Counted from the stretch's first letter, positions 30,016-39,072 are shown. The stretch: DNA of 64,000 nt from Methanobrevibacter sp. UBA412 (GCA_002495685.1 DAGJ01000002.1:49760-113759); one strand, 5' to 3'. Notes: generated by a model from the letters alone, not told the origin. Program-made: numbers and translations.

Positions 30016-30177
30016 AAAATTAAACTCCTTGAATAATTAATATTTTTCTTTTGATTTTTAGAAATTAAATTATAAATTAGTGTATGAAAATTAAAATAAA
30101 ATAAAAAAGTGGAGGGGGTTTTATTATTAAAAACTCCTCCTAAAAAATGAATAAAATAAAAAAATTTTTTTTAGTTT

Positions 30178-31581
30178 TTAAACTGTTAAATCTTCTTCAG
30201 TATTGTATTTGTCTTTAGAGTGTATACCTACAAGACAGGTTAATACAGCTATTACACATAATATTACACTTATTATACAAGCAATTTTACTACTGTACAT
30301 TAATAATCCATAATATTTAGGTATTATTGGAACACTGCCCATAATAATTGCAAATAGTACTGTTAGCATACCACTACTTAATGTTTGACCTATAACACGC
30401 ATTGTAGCAACTGCTGATGATGCTGAAGGTGTTTGTTTTCGTGGCACACTACTCATTATACTATTAGTATTAGGTGAACTGAATAAACCATAACCTACCC
30501 CTTGTAAGAACATTGCAAATCCAATTACATACAATGGTGTAGTGTCTGTTATGAATACAAGTATAAATATTGCTATTGCTACAAGACCCATACCTATTGC
30601 TGCAAGTTTTTGTGGATTTATTTTATCTGAAAGTTTACCTGCAAATGGTGCAAGTACTGCCATCATTACAGGTGTTATGATTAATATAAACCCGGCACTT
30701 TGTGAATTCATACCCATTATGTATTGTAAGTGGTAATTGATTACGAATGTTATGACAAATGTTGCAAGATAACTTATAAGTGATGCAATATTTGAGGATA
30801 AGAATTTATGATTTTTAAATAGTCTCAGTTCAAATATTGGATACTTTTGACGTAATTCAAATGCAGTAAAACCGATTAAACCTATTAAACCAATCACAGT
30901 TAGGATTAATCCAAGAGTAGTGTTGATTATAGTGAAACCATAAACAGCACATATTATAGCAATACTGTAAATTACAGAACCTGGAATGTCTATTGGATCA
31001 TTTTCTCCAACTTTCCATTCTGATTTGATTTTTTTAGGTATTAAATATAATAGTAAGATTAAGAATGGTATTACAATATAGAATATACTTCTCCATCCAA
31101 GGTTATAGTTTAATATTCCTCCAATAATTGGGGCAAGTGATAATCCGATGTATACTCCGGTTACTGTGATTCCTATTCCTTTTCCACGTTCTTGTGGTGG
31201 TAGTGCTGATACTACTAATGCTGTTCCACAAACATTTAATAATGCTCCACCGATACCTTGTAATGCTCTAAATCCTAGTATTGTTGCTGTGTTAAATGAT
31301 AATGCACAGCCTATTGATGCTAATAGGAATATGAACACTCCAATGATTAATGATTTTTTCAATCCTTTTTTACCAACTAGTTTACCTGCAGGTATACTAG
31401 CTGCTGCTATTATTAAAAAGAAGATTGTTGCTATCCAGTTTTGTTGAATATTACTCATCCCAAATTCTAGGGCTATTGTTGGTGATGCAATTACAGTTGC
31501 ATTACTTAGGAATGCTGTTAGAAATGATCCTAAGGCACATGCAAATATTACATATTTTTGCATTGATTTATCAACATTCAT
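30178..31581 (-). CDS. MFS drug/solute exporter, DHA2 (14-TM) type, copy 4
   Basis: The 467-residue paralogue (MNVDKSMQKYVIFACALGSF start) has the motif A variant AGKLVGKKGLKKSL, FRALQGIGGALLNVCGTALV and QGVGYGLFSSPNTNSIMSSV. It is the most upstream of the four, 162 bp before copy 3, with a G-rich hairpin-like stretch near 30111-30145 in between. The four genes differ throughout, so the duplications are not recent. All lie on one strand and may form one or two transcripts. Confidence 0.86.
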   Translation of the reverse strand: MNVDKSMQKYVIFACALGSFLTAFLSNATVIASPTIALEFGMSNIQQNWIATIFFLIIAAASIPAGKLVGKKGLKKSLIIGVFIFLLASIGCALSFNTATILGFRALQGIGGALLNVCGTALVVSALPPQERGKGIGITVTGVYIGLSLAPIIGGILNYNLGWRSIFYIVIPFLILLLYLIPKKIKSEWKVGENDPIDIPGSVIYSIAIICAVYGFTIINTTLGLILTVIGLIGLIGFTAFELRQKYPIFELRLFKNHKFLSSNIASLISYLATFVITFVINYHLQYIMGMNSQSAGFILIITPVMMAVLAPFAGKLSDKINPQKLAAIGMGLVAIAIFILVFITDTTPLYVIGFAMFLQGVGYGLFSSPNTNSIMSSVPRKQTPSASSAVATMRVIGQTLSSGMLTVLFAIIMGSVPIIPKYYGLLMYSSKIACIISVILCVIAVLTCLVGIHSKDKYNTEEDLTV

Positions 31582-31649
31582 AATTTATCGTTATTTTAAA
31601 CCTCCAAATTTTTATATTTTTTAAAATATAATTTTTATGGAAAATTTTC

Positions 31650-32336
31650 TTATTCAGTTAAGTCTATTATATTTGCAGTGAAGTCCATGTTATCATCCAC
31701 ATCAATGAGGATTGCATGGTTTTCTTCTAATGTTCCTGGATTAAAAATGATAGTGTCTCCAATTTTATCTTCACCTATTGCTTCATGTACATGACCACAA
31801 AGATTTATGTCAGGTTGGAATTCTTCAATGATTTTACGTAAACTAATACTTCCAACATGATTACCATCAGGAATTTTATCTACCTCTGTATCAAATGGGG
31901 GAGCATGAGTAAGTAAAATTTTAATTACTTTAGCATCATCTTTATAAACAAAGTCAAATTCTGCAAATAATTCTTTTAAAGCATCATATAAATCAGGATC
32001 TTGGAATTCACCTGGAGTGTCAAATGGTGTTGGATTACTACCACCAAAACCAAATAATATAACATCTTCATATGCTACTAAATTATTATGGATACAAACT
32101 GATTCAGTATCATTTATAGCATTACATATTCCTTCAGGATCACAATTTCCTGGAATACATATAACATCTACATCTTTACTTGCTATGTTATCTATAAATT
32201 CTGGGACGAAATCTAATGGTCCGAAATCAGTTAAATCTCCACTGACTAAAACTAAATCAATATCATTATTTTCTAAGTATTTATCTAAATTAGGATTAGA
32301 TTTTCCATGAATATCACTTATTGTTAAAATTTTCAT
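31650..32336 (-). CDS. Calcineurin-like metallophosphoesterase
   Basis: The 228-residue protein has all five metal-binding motifs of the family: SDIHGK (residues 7-12), SGDLTD near 33, GNCD near 62, THAPP near 143 and CGHVHE near 175. The cytoplasmic enzyme hydrolyses a phosphomono- or diester; substrate unknown. The size matches the MJ0936/YfcE-like archaeal group. It lies 68 bp upstream of the MFS cluster on the same strand, without an obvious functional link. Confidence 0.92.
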   Translation of the reverse strand: MKILTISDIHGKSNPNLDKYLENNDIDLVLVSGDLTDFGPLDFVPEFIDNIASKDVDVICIPGNCDPEGICNAINDTESVCIHNNLVAYEDVILFGFGGSNPTPFDTPGEFQDPDLYDALKELFAEFDFVYKDDAKVIKILLTHAPPFDTEVDKIPDGNHVGSISLRKIIEEFQPDINLCGHVHEAIGEDKIGDTIIFNPGTLEENHAILIDVDDNMDFTANIIDLTE

Positions 32337-32545
32337 AAACTATCACTCAGTATTATACAAATTTTTTTATTACTATATTAAAGTGTATAAGAACTATAAT
32401 AAAAAAGTTTATACTTGAAAATTTTAAAAAAAATAAGGTATACCTTGTAAAAAAATGTTTTATTTAAAAAAAGTTGTATTTTATGAAATTTTATATGAAA
32501 AGAGAGGATTAAAGAAAATATTAAGTTTATTTAATAGTCTCTTTT

Positions 32546-33076
32546 TTATTCTTCATTGAAGAATGGGGCCATTTCACGAAGGCCTTTTTGAACGTTTTCT
32601 TTATCACCATAAAATGATAATGTTACGTCGTCTTCAAATTCAATTATTAAATTAAAATATTCAGCTATGTCTTGGACTCTTTCTTCTGATATGGGTTTGG
32701 TGAGAGTGATTCTTCCACTTGAAAATCCGGGAGGTGTGTTTATTACGAAATGTGAACCTAATTGTGGAACTTCAACTACTTTTTCACCTTTATTTGCTTT
32801 TTTAAGTGCGATTTCCCATTTTTCCACATATGTGGGTCCTACTTTTTTAGCTAAACTTATTAGAGATTCTTGGATTCGAGTTAGGCTCATTTCAGCATTC
32901 ATGTATTCTTTCATCATTTCTGGTGCTGTTTTGTCTCTTTTGTAAAATCCTATTTGGGATCTTACTAGTCCTAATTCTGTGTTAATAGTGTGTGGTATTT
33001 CATATCCTTTTTTTTGTAAGTCGGATAGTAAATCCACAGTTATCATCCAAGATTGTTCTATTGGTAATGGGTTCAT
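32546..33076 (-). CDS. Conserved methanogen protein (DUF2096-like)
   Basis: The 176-residue soluble protein starts MNPLPIEQSWMITVDLLSDL. It is mostly helical in the first 110 residues, then has a beta-rich C-terminal domain (GRITLTKPISEERVQDIAEYFN, then LIIEFEDDVTLSFYGDKENV). It resembles the DUF2096 family of methanogens; this is from memory and not checked. ATG 33076 overlaps the stop of the preceding gene as ATGA, so the two are translationally coupled and probably cooperate. Function unknown. Confidence 0.75.
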   Translation of the reverse strand: MNPLPIEQSWMITVDLLSDLQKKGYEIPHTINTELGLVRSQIGFYKRDKTAPEMMKEYMNAEMSLTRIQESLISLAKKVGPTYVEKWEIALKKANKGEKVVEVPQLGSHFVINTPPGFSSGRITLTKPISEERVQDIAEYFNLIIEFEDDVTLSFYGDKENVQKGLREMAPFFNEE

Positions 33077-33339
33077 AAGTGTCCTTCTAATATTTTAATA
33101 GTTGAATTGTTTATTTTTGCATCTTCTTCTTTTAATTCTTCTTTGATTTGTTCAATATTATCATAATTTTCTAAGAAGAGAACATGGTGACTTGTTGTTC
33201 CTGTAATATCTAATATTGCGATTTCTGTTTCTGGTACGAGTTCTTTTCCTTCGATTGTTGATTTGAATTGTACGTATGGTGCCATGTCTTCTGGTACATC
33301 TTTGTATCTAAATATTCCGCCTAGTGTTGCTATAAACAT
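33073..33339 (-). CDS. Conserved small methanogen protein (DUF749-like)
   Basis: The 88-residue protein begins MFIATLGGIFRYKDVPEDMA and has an acidic C-terminal helix (IKEELKEEDAK). The size and N-terminus fit the DUF749 family known from methanogens; the assignment is from memory. Its stop overlaps the next start by 4 bp (ATGA). No catalytic motif is seen. Upstream, 237 bp separate it from hdrB. Confidence 0.75.
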   Translation of the reverse strand: MFIATLGGIFRYKDVPEDMAPYVQFKSTIEGKELVPETEIAILDITGTTSHHVLFLENYDNIEQIKEELKEEDAKINNSTIKILEGHL

Positions 33340-33576
33340 TGTTTTTAAACTCCTTTAAAATTTTTTTTTAAATTTTTTTTCTTTGTTTAAGATTTTAATC
33401 ATTTTCTATATTTACTATTTTATGTTAAATATATTTTATTGTTATTATTTATAAAGAACTATAAAAATGTTTGTATAATATAAAACTAAATTTTTTTTGA
33501 ATAAAAAAAAGGGAAAAGATAAAAAAAACTTTTTATCCAAAATCCCTTTAATTAATTAAAGAAACTATTAAAAATT

Positions 33577-34464
33577 TTATTCTCCGAGTTTTGCGAGAAC
33601 TTTATCAGCAGAAATTACTTGAGCATCAAAAGTTAATTCTTCAGCACTTAAACCCATAGCTAAACCGTAAAGTTGAGCTAAATGGAAAACAGGTATATCA
33701 AAGTTAGTACCGTATTTTTCATTTACTTCTTTTTGACCTACATCAAATTGTAAATGACAGAATGGGCAAATATCAATAATACAGTCTACTCCAGCTGCAT
33801 CCATGTTTTGGAGTTTTTCATAAGTGTAACTAGTTGTTACATCTTTATCACGGGATCTTAAACCTCCACCTGAACCACAGCACATCATTTTTTCAGCATA
33901 AGGGACAGATTTAGCACCAGTTACTTCAACTAATTCATCAAGAATAGTTGGGTTTTCTGCGCTTTCTTCAATATGAAGTTCAGCTGTTGGTTTAAGGAAG
34001 TGGCAACCGTAGTGTACAGCAACGTTTAAGTTTAAAGATTTGGTAAACATAGATTGAAGTTTATCTAAACCTATATCATTGTATAAGAATTCAGCTAAAT
34101 GTCTAACATTAGTTGTTCCTTCAAATTGTTTATCAGTAGTTTCAGCTAAAATACCATTAATTTCTTCTTTTTTAGCAGCGTTATCTTTTAATAATCTGTT
34201 ACAATCAGATAAGGAACCGAAACAACCATTACATTCGGTTAAAACATCATCACCCATACCTTCTGCAATAGAAAGGTTACGTGCTGCAATACTTGCCCAA
34301 GTGTTTTCATCGAAAGAACCGAATACTCCAGGAGCAGGACAACAGGAAGCTCCTTCCATATCTTTAAGTTCTACGCCTAATTTATCAAATAATAATCTTG
34401 TTGATTTTTCTATACCAGGATAACGATTTTCCATGATACATCCTAAAAAATATGCAATTTCCAT
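33577..34464 (-). CDS. hdrB: CoB--CoM heterodisulfide reductase subunit B
   Basis: The 295-residue protein has the two CCG (cysteine-rich) domains of HdrB: SCCPAPGVFGS near residue 41 with CNGCFGSLSDCNR near 80, and HYGCHFLKPT near 152 with MMCCGSGGGLRSRD near 193 and CPFCHLQFD near 235. These cysteines hold the non-cubane 4Fe-4S clusters that reduce the CoM-S-S-CoB heterodisulfide in the last step of methanogenesis. It follows hdrC by 38 bp. hdrA is not in the window, as is usual in Methanobacteriales. Confidence 0.96.
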   Translation of the reverse strand: MEIAYFLGCIMENRYPGIEKSTRLLFDKLGVELKDMEGASCCPAPGVFGSFDENTWASIAARNLSIAEGMGDDVLTECNGCFGSLSDCNRLLKDNAAKKEEINGILAETTDKQFEGTTNVRHLAEFLYNDIGLDKLQSMFTKSLNLNVAVHYGCHFLKPTAELHIEESAENPTILDELVEVTGAKSVPYAEKMMCCGSGGGLRSRDKDVTTSYTYEKLQNMDAAGVDCIIDICPFCHLQFDVGQKEVNEKYGTNFDIPVFHLAQLYGLAMGLSAEELTFDAQVISADKVLAKLGE

Positions 34465-34502
34465 TTTATTAACTCCGTATAATCATTATAAATTTTAATT
34501 TT

Positions 34503-35708
34503 TTATTCTTTTAATCCGCCAGTACTTTCATCATATCCGATTAATTCATCGAAATCACATTTTTTACAAATGTTTTGTACTTCTTTTAAAGATTCAGGGA
34601 ATGAATGAGTTGTAGGTGGTAATTCTGGAAGACCAATTCGTTTTCTCATTGCTTTAGTTGCATCATTAATTGGTACTCCGTGACCAGTGTTCATTACGAA
34701 TACTCCAGTCATTTTGTGTGCTTTTGCCATGTATCCTGCATGAGAAGCTTCTCTACGTGCTTGTTTTACAACATCTACAATTTTTACTCCTCTAGGACAT
34801 CTTTCTTGGCAAGTGTAACAAGTAGTACACATCCATAATGCGTCATCGGTTATAACTGTTTCTTTTAATCCAAGTAAACAGTTTCTAACTAATTTTCTTA
34901 CTCTGTATGGGGTTTTTCTTCCTGATGGGCATGTTCCTCCACATGTACCACATTGGAAACAAAGATCCACACTTTCTACACCTGCATCGATGAATTTTTG
35001 ATGGAATTCTTCATCCATTGCATCCATACCATATACTTCGTTATCGTCTAATAAAGTCATTTTATCGCTCTTTTTATCTTTTTTAGTTTCTTCTTTAGAA
35101 GGTTTTTCTTCAATAATTTCTTCTTCAGAAATGTTGTTTTTAACAACTTCTTTATCAAGTTCTTCTTCTTGGCTGATTACTTCATCAAGATCTAATTCAT
35201 CAATTTCTTCTTTTGGAGTTTCTTCTTCGTCAGGAATTTCAATTTTTACAGATTCTGGTTCTTTTGGAGTTGGTTTTTCAATTTCAACTTTTCCTTCATC
35301 TTCAGGAGTTACTACATTAACTTCTGGTGCTTCAGGAGATTCTGGTTCTGGAGTTATTACATTAACTTCATCTTCAGGTTCTTTAGAAACTTCGGGTTTT
35401 GTTGAAACTTCAATTTTAACTTCTTTTTGAACTTTTGGTTTTTCTGCATTTTTTGAACTTGTGACTTTAGTTTTTGAAACTTTTAAAGTTTTTGTTTCTG
35501 TTGAATTTGATTTGACAGAGTTTTCGTTAGAAGCAGATTTTCGATATTGTTTTATTTTTTCAACTTTGTCTTCAGAAGATGTCTGTTCTGGTTGGGAAGG
35601 TTGTTCGATGTCTTGACTTTGATGTTGAGCCTCATATTCTGCTTGGCTTCTTTCAATATCATCTTTAGCTTCTTTAACCATATCTTTTAATTTTTTTAAT
35701 ACAGACAT
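34503..35708 (-). CDS. hdrC: Heterodisulfide reductase subunit C with a 216-residue acidic N-terminal extension
   Basis: The last 185 residues (from Met217, base 35060) are a complete HdrC with two 4Fe-4S motifs, CFQCGTCGGTCPSGRKTP and CTTCYTCQERCPRG. It passes electrons between HdrA and HdrB. The preceding 216 residues are unlike known HdrC: a charged helix (MSVLKKLKDMVKEAKDDIER), then a low-complexity Glu/Pro/Lys/Val stretch with repeats such as EVNVITPEPE and EVNVVTPEDE. The open frame is continuous, with no stop between the parts. An internal start at Met217 would give the standard 185-residue protein, but its ribosome site is weak (AAGAGCG). Both forms might be made. Confidence 0.93.
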   Translation of the reverse strand: MSVLKKLKDMVKEAKDDIERSQAEYEAQHQSQDIEQPSQPEQTSSEDKVEKIKQYRKSASNENSVKSNSTETKTLKVSKTKVTSSKNAEKPKVQKEVKIEVSTKPEVSKEPEDEVNVITPEPESPEAPEVNVVTPEDEGKVEIEKPTPKEPESVKIEIPDEEETPKEEIDELDLDEVISQEEELDKEVVKNNISEEEIIEEKPSKEETKKDKKSDKMTLLDDNEVYGMDAMDEEFHQKFIDAGVESVDLCFQCGTCGGTCPSGRKTPYRVRKLVRNCLLGLKETVITDDALWMCTTCYTCQERCPRGVKIVDVVKQARREASHAGYMAKAHKMTGVFVMNTGHGVPINDATKAMRKRIGLPELPPTTHSFPESLKEVQNICKKCDFDELIGYDESTGGLKE

Positions 35709-35805
35709 TTATAAACACACCTTGGATAATCACTGGTCATTACCTCAAATCCTTAATTATAATTACTTAAATTTGATATATAAAGCTTACTAAAAAAATT
35801 TAAAG

Positions 35806-35824
35806 TGTCACCTTAAAGGTGACA
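35806..35824. promoter_or_regulatory. Perfect 19-bp palindrome between hdrC and the TGT-like gene
   Basis: TGTCACCTT-A-AAGGTGACA is a perfect palindrome with one central base. On one side is the hdrC TATA box (minus strand, 35777-35784); on the other is a TATA-like CTTATACATAAA (35832-35843) for the divergent gene. The palindrome would lie about 50-65 bp upstream of the hdrC start and directly next to the other promoter's BRE/TATA. This is a classic position for a dimeric repressor or activator. The binding protein is unknown. Confidence 0.7.
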
Positions 35825-35897
35825 ATTATTATCTTATACATAAAAAATAATGATTTAAGAAAACCTATAAAAAATAGTTAAAACAAAATAAGAAAAC

Positions 35898-36635
35898 ATG
35901 ACAAAAAAATTCGAAATAAAAAGCCACGACGGACCTGGAAGACTAACCAAAAAAAACAATAAACTAACACCAAACTTAATAGACTTAAAAAAACACCATA
36001 TAACAAAAGACACCGAAACAGCATACAATGTTGAAAAAGAAATAGCCGAATATGGGGTTAGAAAAACATTAGAACAAGCACAAAAAGAAACCAACGTCAA
36101 GATAGCAGTAATTCAAGGAAGTAAATATATCGACTTAAGATGTAAATGTGCAGAAGAATTAGAAAACTTAGGCTTTGATAATTTAATAATTGCAAACTCT
36201 GATGATTTACTCCTACACCCACAAGACTTAATAAACTTAATCATAAAACTACGAGAAACCTTAAAACCAACAACTTATTTAATATTCCCATTTGCAGAAG
36301 CATCATTCATACCTTTACTCTCATACTTAGGAATAGATGCATTTAACATTGAAACTGCAGAATATTATGCAGCTTTAAATGTTTTAATAAGTCCAACAAA
36401 AAATTATGACTTAGAAACTTATCCAATCTACAATTTCACACCTCAAGGATTAATCAATTATAATAAAAAAACATTAGACCTTGTATTACGTGAAGTACGT
36501 GAACATATGCATAATAATTCACTTAGAAACTTAGTAGAGGAACGTACAAATACCAGCCCACAAAATACTGCAGCATTACGTATCTTAGATAAGGACCATT
36601 CAGATTACTTACAAAAATATACACAATTATACTAA
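35898..36635 (+). CDS. Archaeal tRNA-guanine transglycosylase-like protein (truncated form)
   Basis: The 245-residue protein begins FEIKSHDGPGRLTKKNN followed by TPNLIDLKK, like the start of archaeosine TGT/ArcS-type proteins. Later segments, VIQGSKYIDLRCKCAEELENLGFDNLII and a LSYLGIDAFNIETAEYYAAL region, also resemble the TGT barrel. It is much shorter than full TgtA or ArcS (about 500 residues or more), lacks a visible PUA domain, and the usual catalytic aspartates are not evident. It may be a stand-alone relative acting in archaeosine synthesis or have lost catalysis. It is divergent from hdrC. The call rests on pattern recall and is moderate. Confidence 0.55.
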   Translation: MTKKFEIKSHDGPGRLTKKNNKLTPNLIDLKKHHITKDTETAYNVEKEIAEYGVRKTLEQAQKETNVKIAVIQGSKYIDLRCKCAEELENLGFDNLIIANSDDLLLHPQDLINLIIKLRETLKPTTYLIFPFAEASFIPLLSYLGIDAFNIETAEYYAALNVLISPTKNYDLETYPIYNFTPQGLINYNKKTLDLVLREVREHMHNNSLRNLVEERTNTSPQNTAALRILDKDHSDYLQKYTQLY

Positions 36636-36660
36636 AAAAAAGTAAAAAAAAGTAAAAAAT

Positions 36661-38678
36661 TTAAGATTTATATGGATTAGATGCACTATAAGCTACACCA
36701 TTAACATATAAAGTATAAGAACCATAATTAATAGTTCCAAGATTAGTTAAACTAGACACATAACTGTTTCCAGTTAAAGTCCAAGTAGATCCAGATCCAA
36801 TAGTTACACTAGTAGTTCCATAAGAACCTGATGGATTAATAGCACCAGTATATGTACTTGAACTTAAAGTATAACTAAGACTACTAATTGAATCAACTAT
36901 AATATTACCAGTTAAATCTTCACTAAGAGCATTGAATGTTAAGGTTCCACCATTAGAACCACTAGTTCCCCATTCACTTTGACTACTAACTTTTAATATG
37001 CATTTAATGTAGAAGTACCTACAGCAGCATCTCCACTCATACTTTGATAAATGAAGAATCCACATGAATCCACATATCCACTACTATTTGCACGATTACC
37101 TTTAGCATAACCTGTTAAATTACAATTATTTAATATTATACTGTTTTTACCTTCAATACATCCGATTTCTGCAACATAAGAAGTACCTGTACAATTAGTA
37201 GCACTTATAGAACCTGTTGAATATATACATGGAGAACCTGATCCACTAGTTTGTCCAACACCAGTATTTAAAACACAATTAGTTGCATTTACTGTACCTT
37301 CACCACGATCAGTAGCAAGAGCAGCACAGCTTCCACCACGAGTATTAATAATAACATTATCTGCTATGATTGTTCCACCATAAGTTGCATCTAAACCACG
37401 AGATTTATCTTTATATGTTGAAATATTCACATTATTAACATAAGCTATAGCTCCAAAATTAGAACTAGCACTATTAGTTACAAATATAGCATTTGCACCA
37501 GTAGCATTAGTAATAATAGAACAATCACTAATATTTAAAGTACTTTTAGCTAATACTAGTACTGCTGCATTGGTTCCATAGAAATCAGAATTTTCAGAGT
37601 TAGAACTTGATACATCACCAGTTTTTGTAATAGTTGAATCTGTTAAATTTAAGTTTCCACCATTCTTTACAAGAATTACATTTGTATCAGAAGAACTTGT
37701 TGAATAAGCACCATTAGATGCAGTGACTGTTTCTCCATTCACAACAAGTTTACCTTTACTAGTAGTATTATTACTTGTACCATTACTAGTTACAGTTATA
37801 GTTGTTGCTGCAGAAGAATTAGTGTAATTATCCTCACCTGAGAAACTTGCACTTACAGTATAAGATCCTGGATATAAGTTTATTTGTAGGTCTGCTATAC
37901 CATTTGTATCTGTTGTTGCCCAATAAACTTTACTTGCACCATCACTTAAACGAGTAAGATTTAATGCTATATGATTTCCTATTATAGCAGTTCCGTTAGC
38001 ATTTTTAAGAGTTGCTGTGAAGTTTTCACCAGCACCATAAACTTCTGTAAATGGTTGTACGATTAATACAGTACTTGATTTATTTGTTGTTGAATTTGTT
38101 ACAACGATTATTGTATTAAAACAACTACTGGAAGTGTAATTTAATGTATCGTTTCCTTCATAACTTGATGAGGAAGTATAATAACCTGAGTATAAATTGA
38201 TTTCTAGTTCTGCTATACCTTTTGTATCTGTTGTTGCCCAATAAACTTTACTTGCACCATCACTTAAACGAGTAAGATTTAATGCAATATGTTGTCCGCT
38301 GATAGGTGTTCCGTTAATTGTTGTTAATGTTACTGTGTAATTTTCACCAGCACCATAAGTTACTGTAATATTATTTCCAGTTAATGTGGTTGTTGGACCT
38401 GTTATATTTTCTATAGGACTTGGTCCGGTACCATTAGGACTAGTACCATTAGGCATATCAGGCGGAGTACCATTACCAGTACCATTAGGTATCTCAGGTG
38501 GAGTGGTATTTCCATTATCAGTTAAAATATTTCCAGTATTTGCCTAATCTGAAATGTTTGTTGATTCAGATGTTACGGGTGTTGTATTCGTATCTGAGGC
38601 AAATGCTAGAGGTAGGGAAATTAAAGCAATTATGGAAACAAATAATAAAGAGAATATTAATGCTTTTTTAGCTTTCAT
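36661..38678 (-). pseudogene. Adhesin-like surface protein, inactivated by a stop codon and a frameshift
   Basis: The gene starts at ATG 38678 with a GGAGG ribosome site and a signal peptide (MKAKKALIFSLLFVSIIALI, cleavage near LAFA). TAG at 38544-38546 (codon 45) interrupts it, after which the same frame continues for about 500 residues. Two Ig-like/Big repeats with a 65-bp identical DNA core follow, then a beta-helix region (NISDCSIITN, VNNVNISTYKD). The frame shifts at about 36985-36993 and the last part (VSSQSEWGTSGSNGG to SNPYKS) is in another frame, ending at 36661. One missing base would restore it. The intact product would be a secreted Asn/Ser/Thr-rich adhesin. Confidence 0.85.
37903..37967. 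repeat. 65-bp exact repeat inside the adhesin (second copy at 38221-38285)
   Basis: The same 65 bases occur at 37903-37967 and 38221-38285, 318 bp (106 codons) apart. They encode the conserved core of each Ig-like repeat (ALNLTRLSDGASKVYWATTD). Exact identity in otherwise diverged repeats suggests recent gene conversion or selection. Confidence 0.85.
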
Positions 38679-38836
38679 ATTAATTTTTCCTCCTTTTAAT
38701 CTAATTTTATTTTCCTTTTTTTTAGAATTAAATGATTGAGGAATAAAACCCTTTTAAATTATTTTTTTTGTTTTTTGAAATTTTATTATTAGAAGATTTT
38801 ATTTCTAAAAAAAAACTTTTCATTTTATTTATTTAA

Positions 38837-38878
38837 AAACTGTAAAAAAAATTTTTTAAATGGTGTTTTTTACAGTTT
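38837..38878. repeat. Long inverted repeat upstream of the adhesin pseudogene
   Basis: AAACTGTAAAAAA (38837-38849) and TTTTTTACAGTTT (38866-38878) are exact 13-bp arms around a 16-nt loop. It lies 159 bp before the adhesin start and about 120 bp before the first iron-type operator of the divergent feo locus. It could be an operator, a leader hairpin or a terminator. The region 38679-39001 holds no gene. Confidence 0.55.
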
Positions 38879-39001
38879 CTGTGCTTAATAATAACTGGTA
38901 AGTCTTATTTAAAGTTTTCCTTTATTTTTCTATTTATTGTTAAACTGTTTTTATATTAACAAATGTGTTTTTTGTAAGATTTTTTTATAAATAAGAACAA
39001 A

Positions 39002-39019
39002 GTTTAGGCATACCTAAAC
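39002..39019. promoter_or_regulatory. DtxR/MntR-type operator, upstream copy (feo promoter)
   Basis: GTTTAGG-CATA-CCTAAAC is a perfect 7-bp inverted repeat with a 4-bp spacer, matching the TTAGG-CCTAA form of DtxR/IdeR-family metal-dependent repressor sites. It ends one base before a TATA box (TTTATATA, 39021-39028) that should drive feoAB. Binding would block TBP/TFB when Fe(II) is abundant. A smaller inverted repeat, AGTTC-TTTT-GAACT (39028-39041), follows the TATA box. Confidence 0.72.
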
Positions 39020-39054
39020 ATTTATATAGTTCTTTTGAACTAAAATAAAAACAG

Positions 39055-39072
39055 ATTTAGGTAAACCTAAAT
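39055..39072. promoter_or_regulatory. DtxR/MntR-type operator, downstream copy (feo promoter)
   Basis: ATTTAGG-TAAA-CCTAAAT is a second perfect inverted repeat with the same TTTAGG-N4-CCTAAA core as 39002-39019, and centres 53 bp apart. It falls just after the transcription start expected from the TATA box at 39021-39028. Two sites flanking the core promoter are typical of tight metal-dependent repression. The cognate DtxR-family regulator is not in the window. Confidence 0.72.

Noticed and set aside
36661..37065. Separate 134-residue gene at the end of the adhesin
   Set aside because: Its first 25 residues are out-of-frame adhesin sequence; the rest continues the adhesin domain after a frameshift.
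38544..38546. TAG read as pyrrolysine in the adhesin
   Set aside because: No pyl genes are visible, the site is in a surface protein rather than a methylamine methyltransferase, and a frameshift further downstream shows decay.
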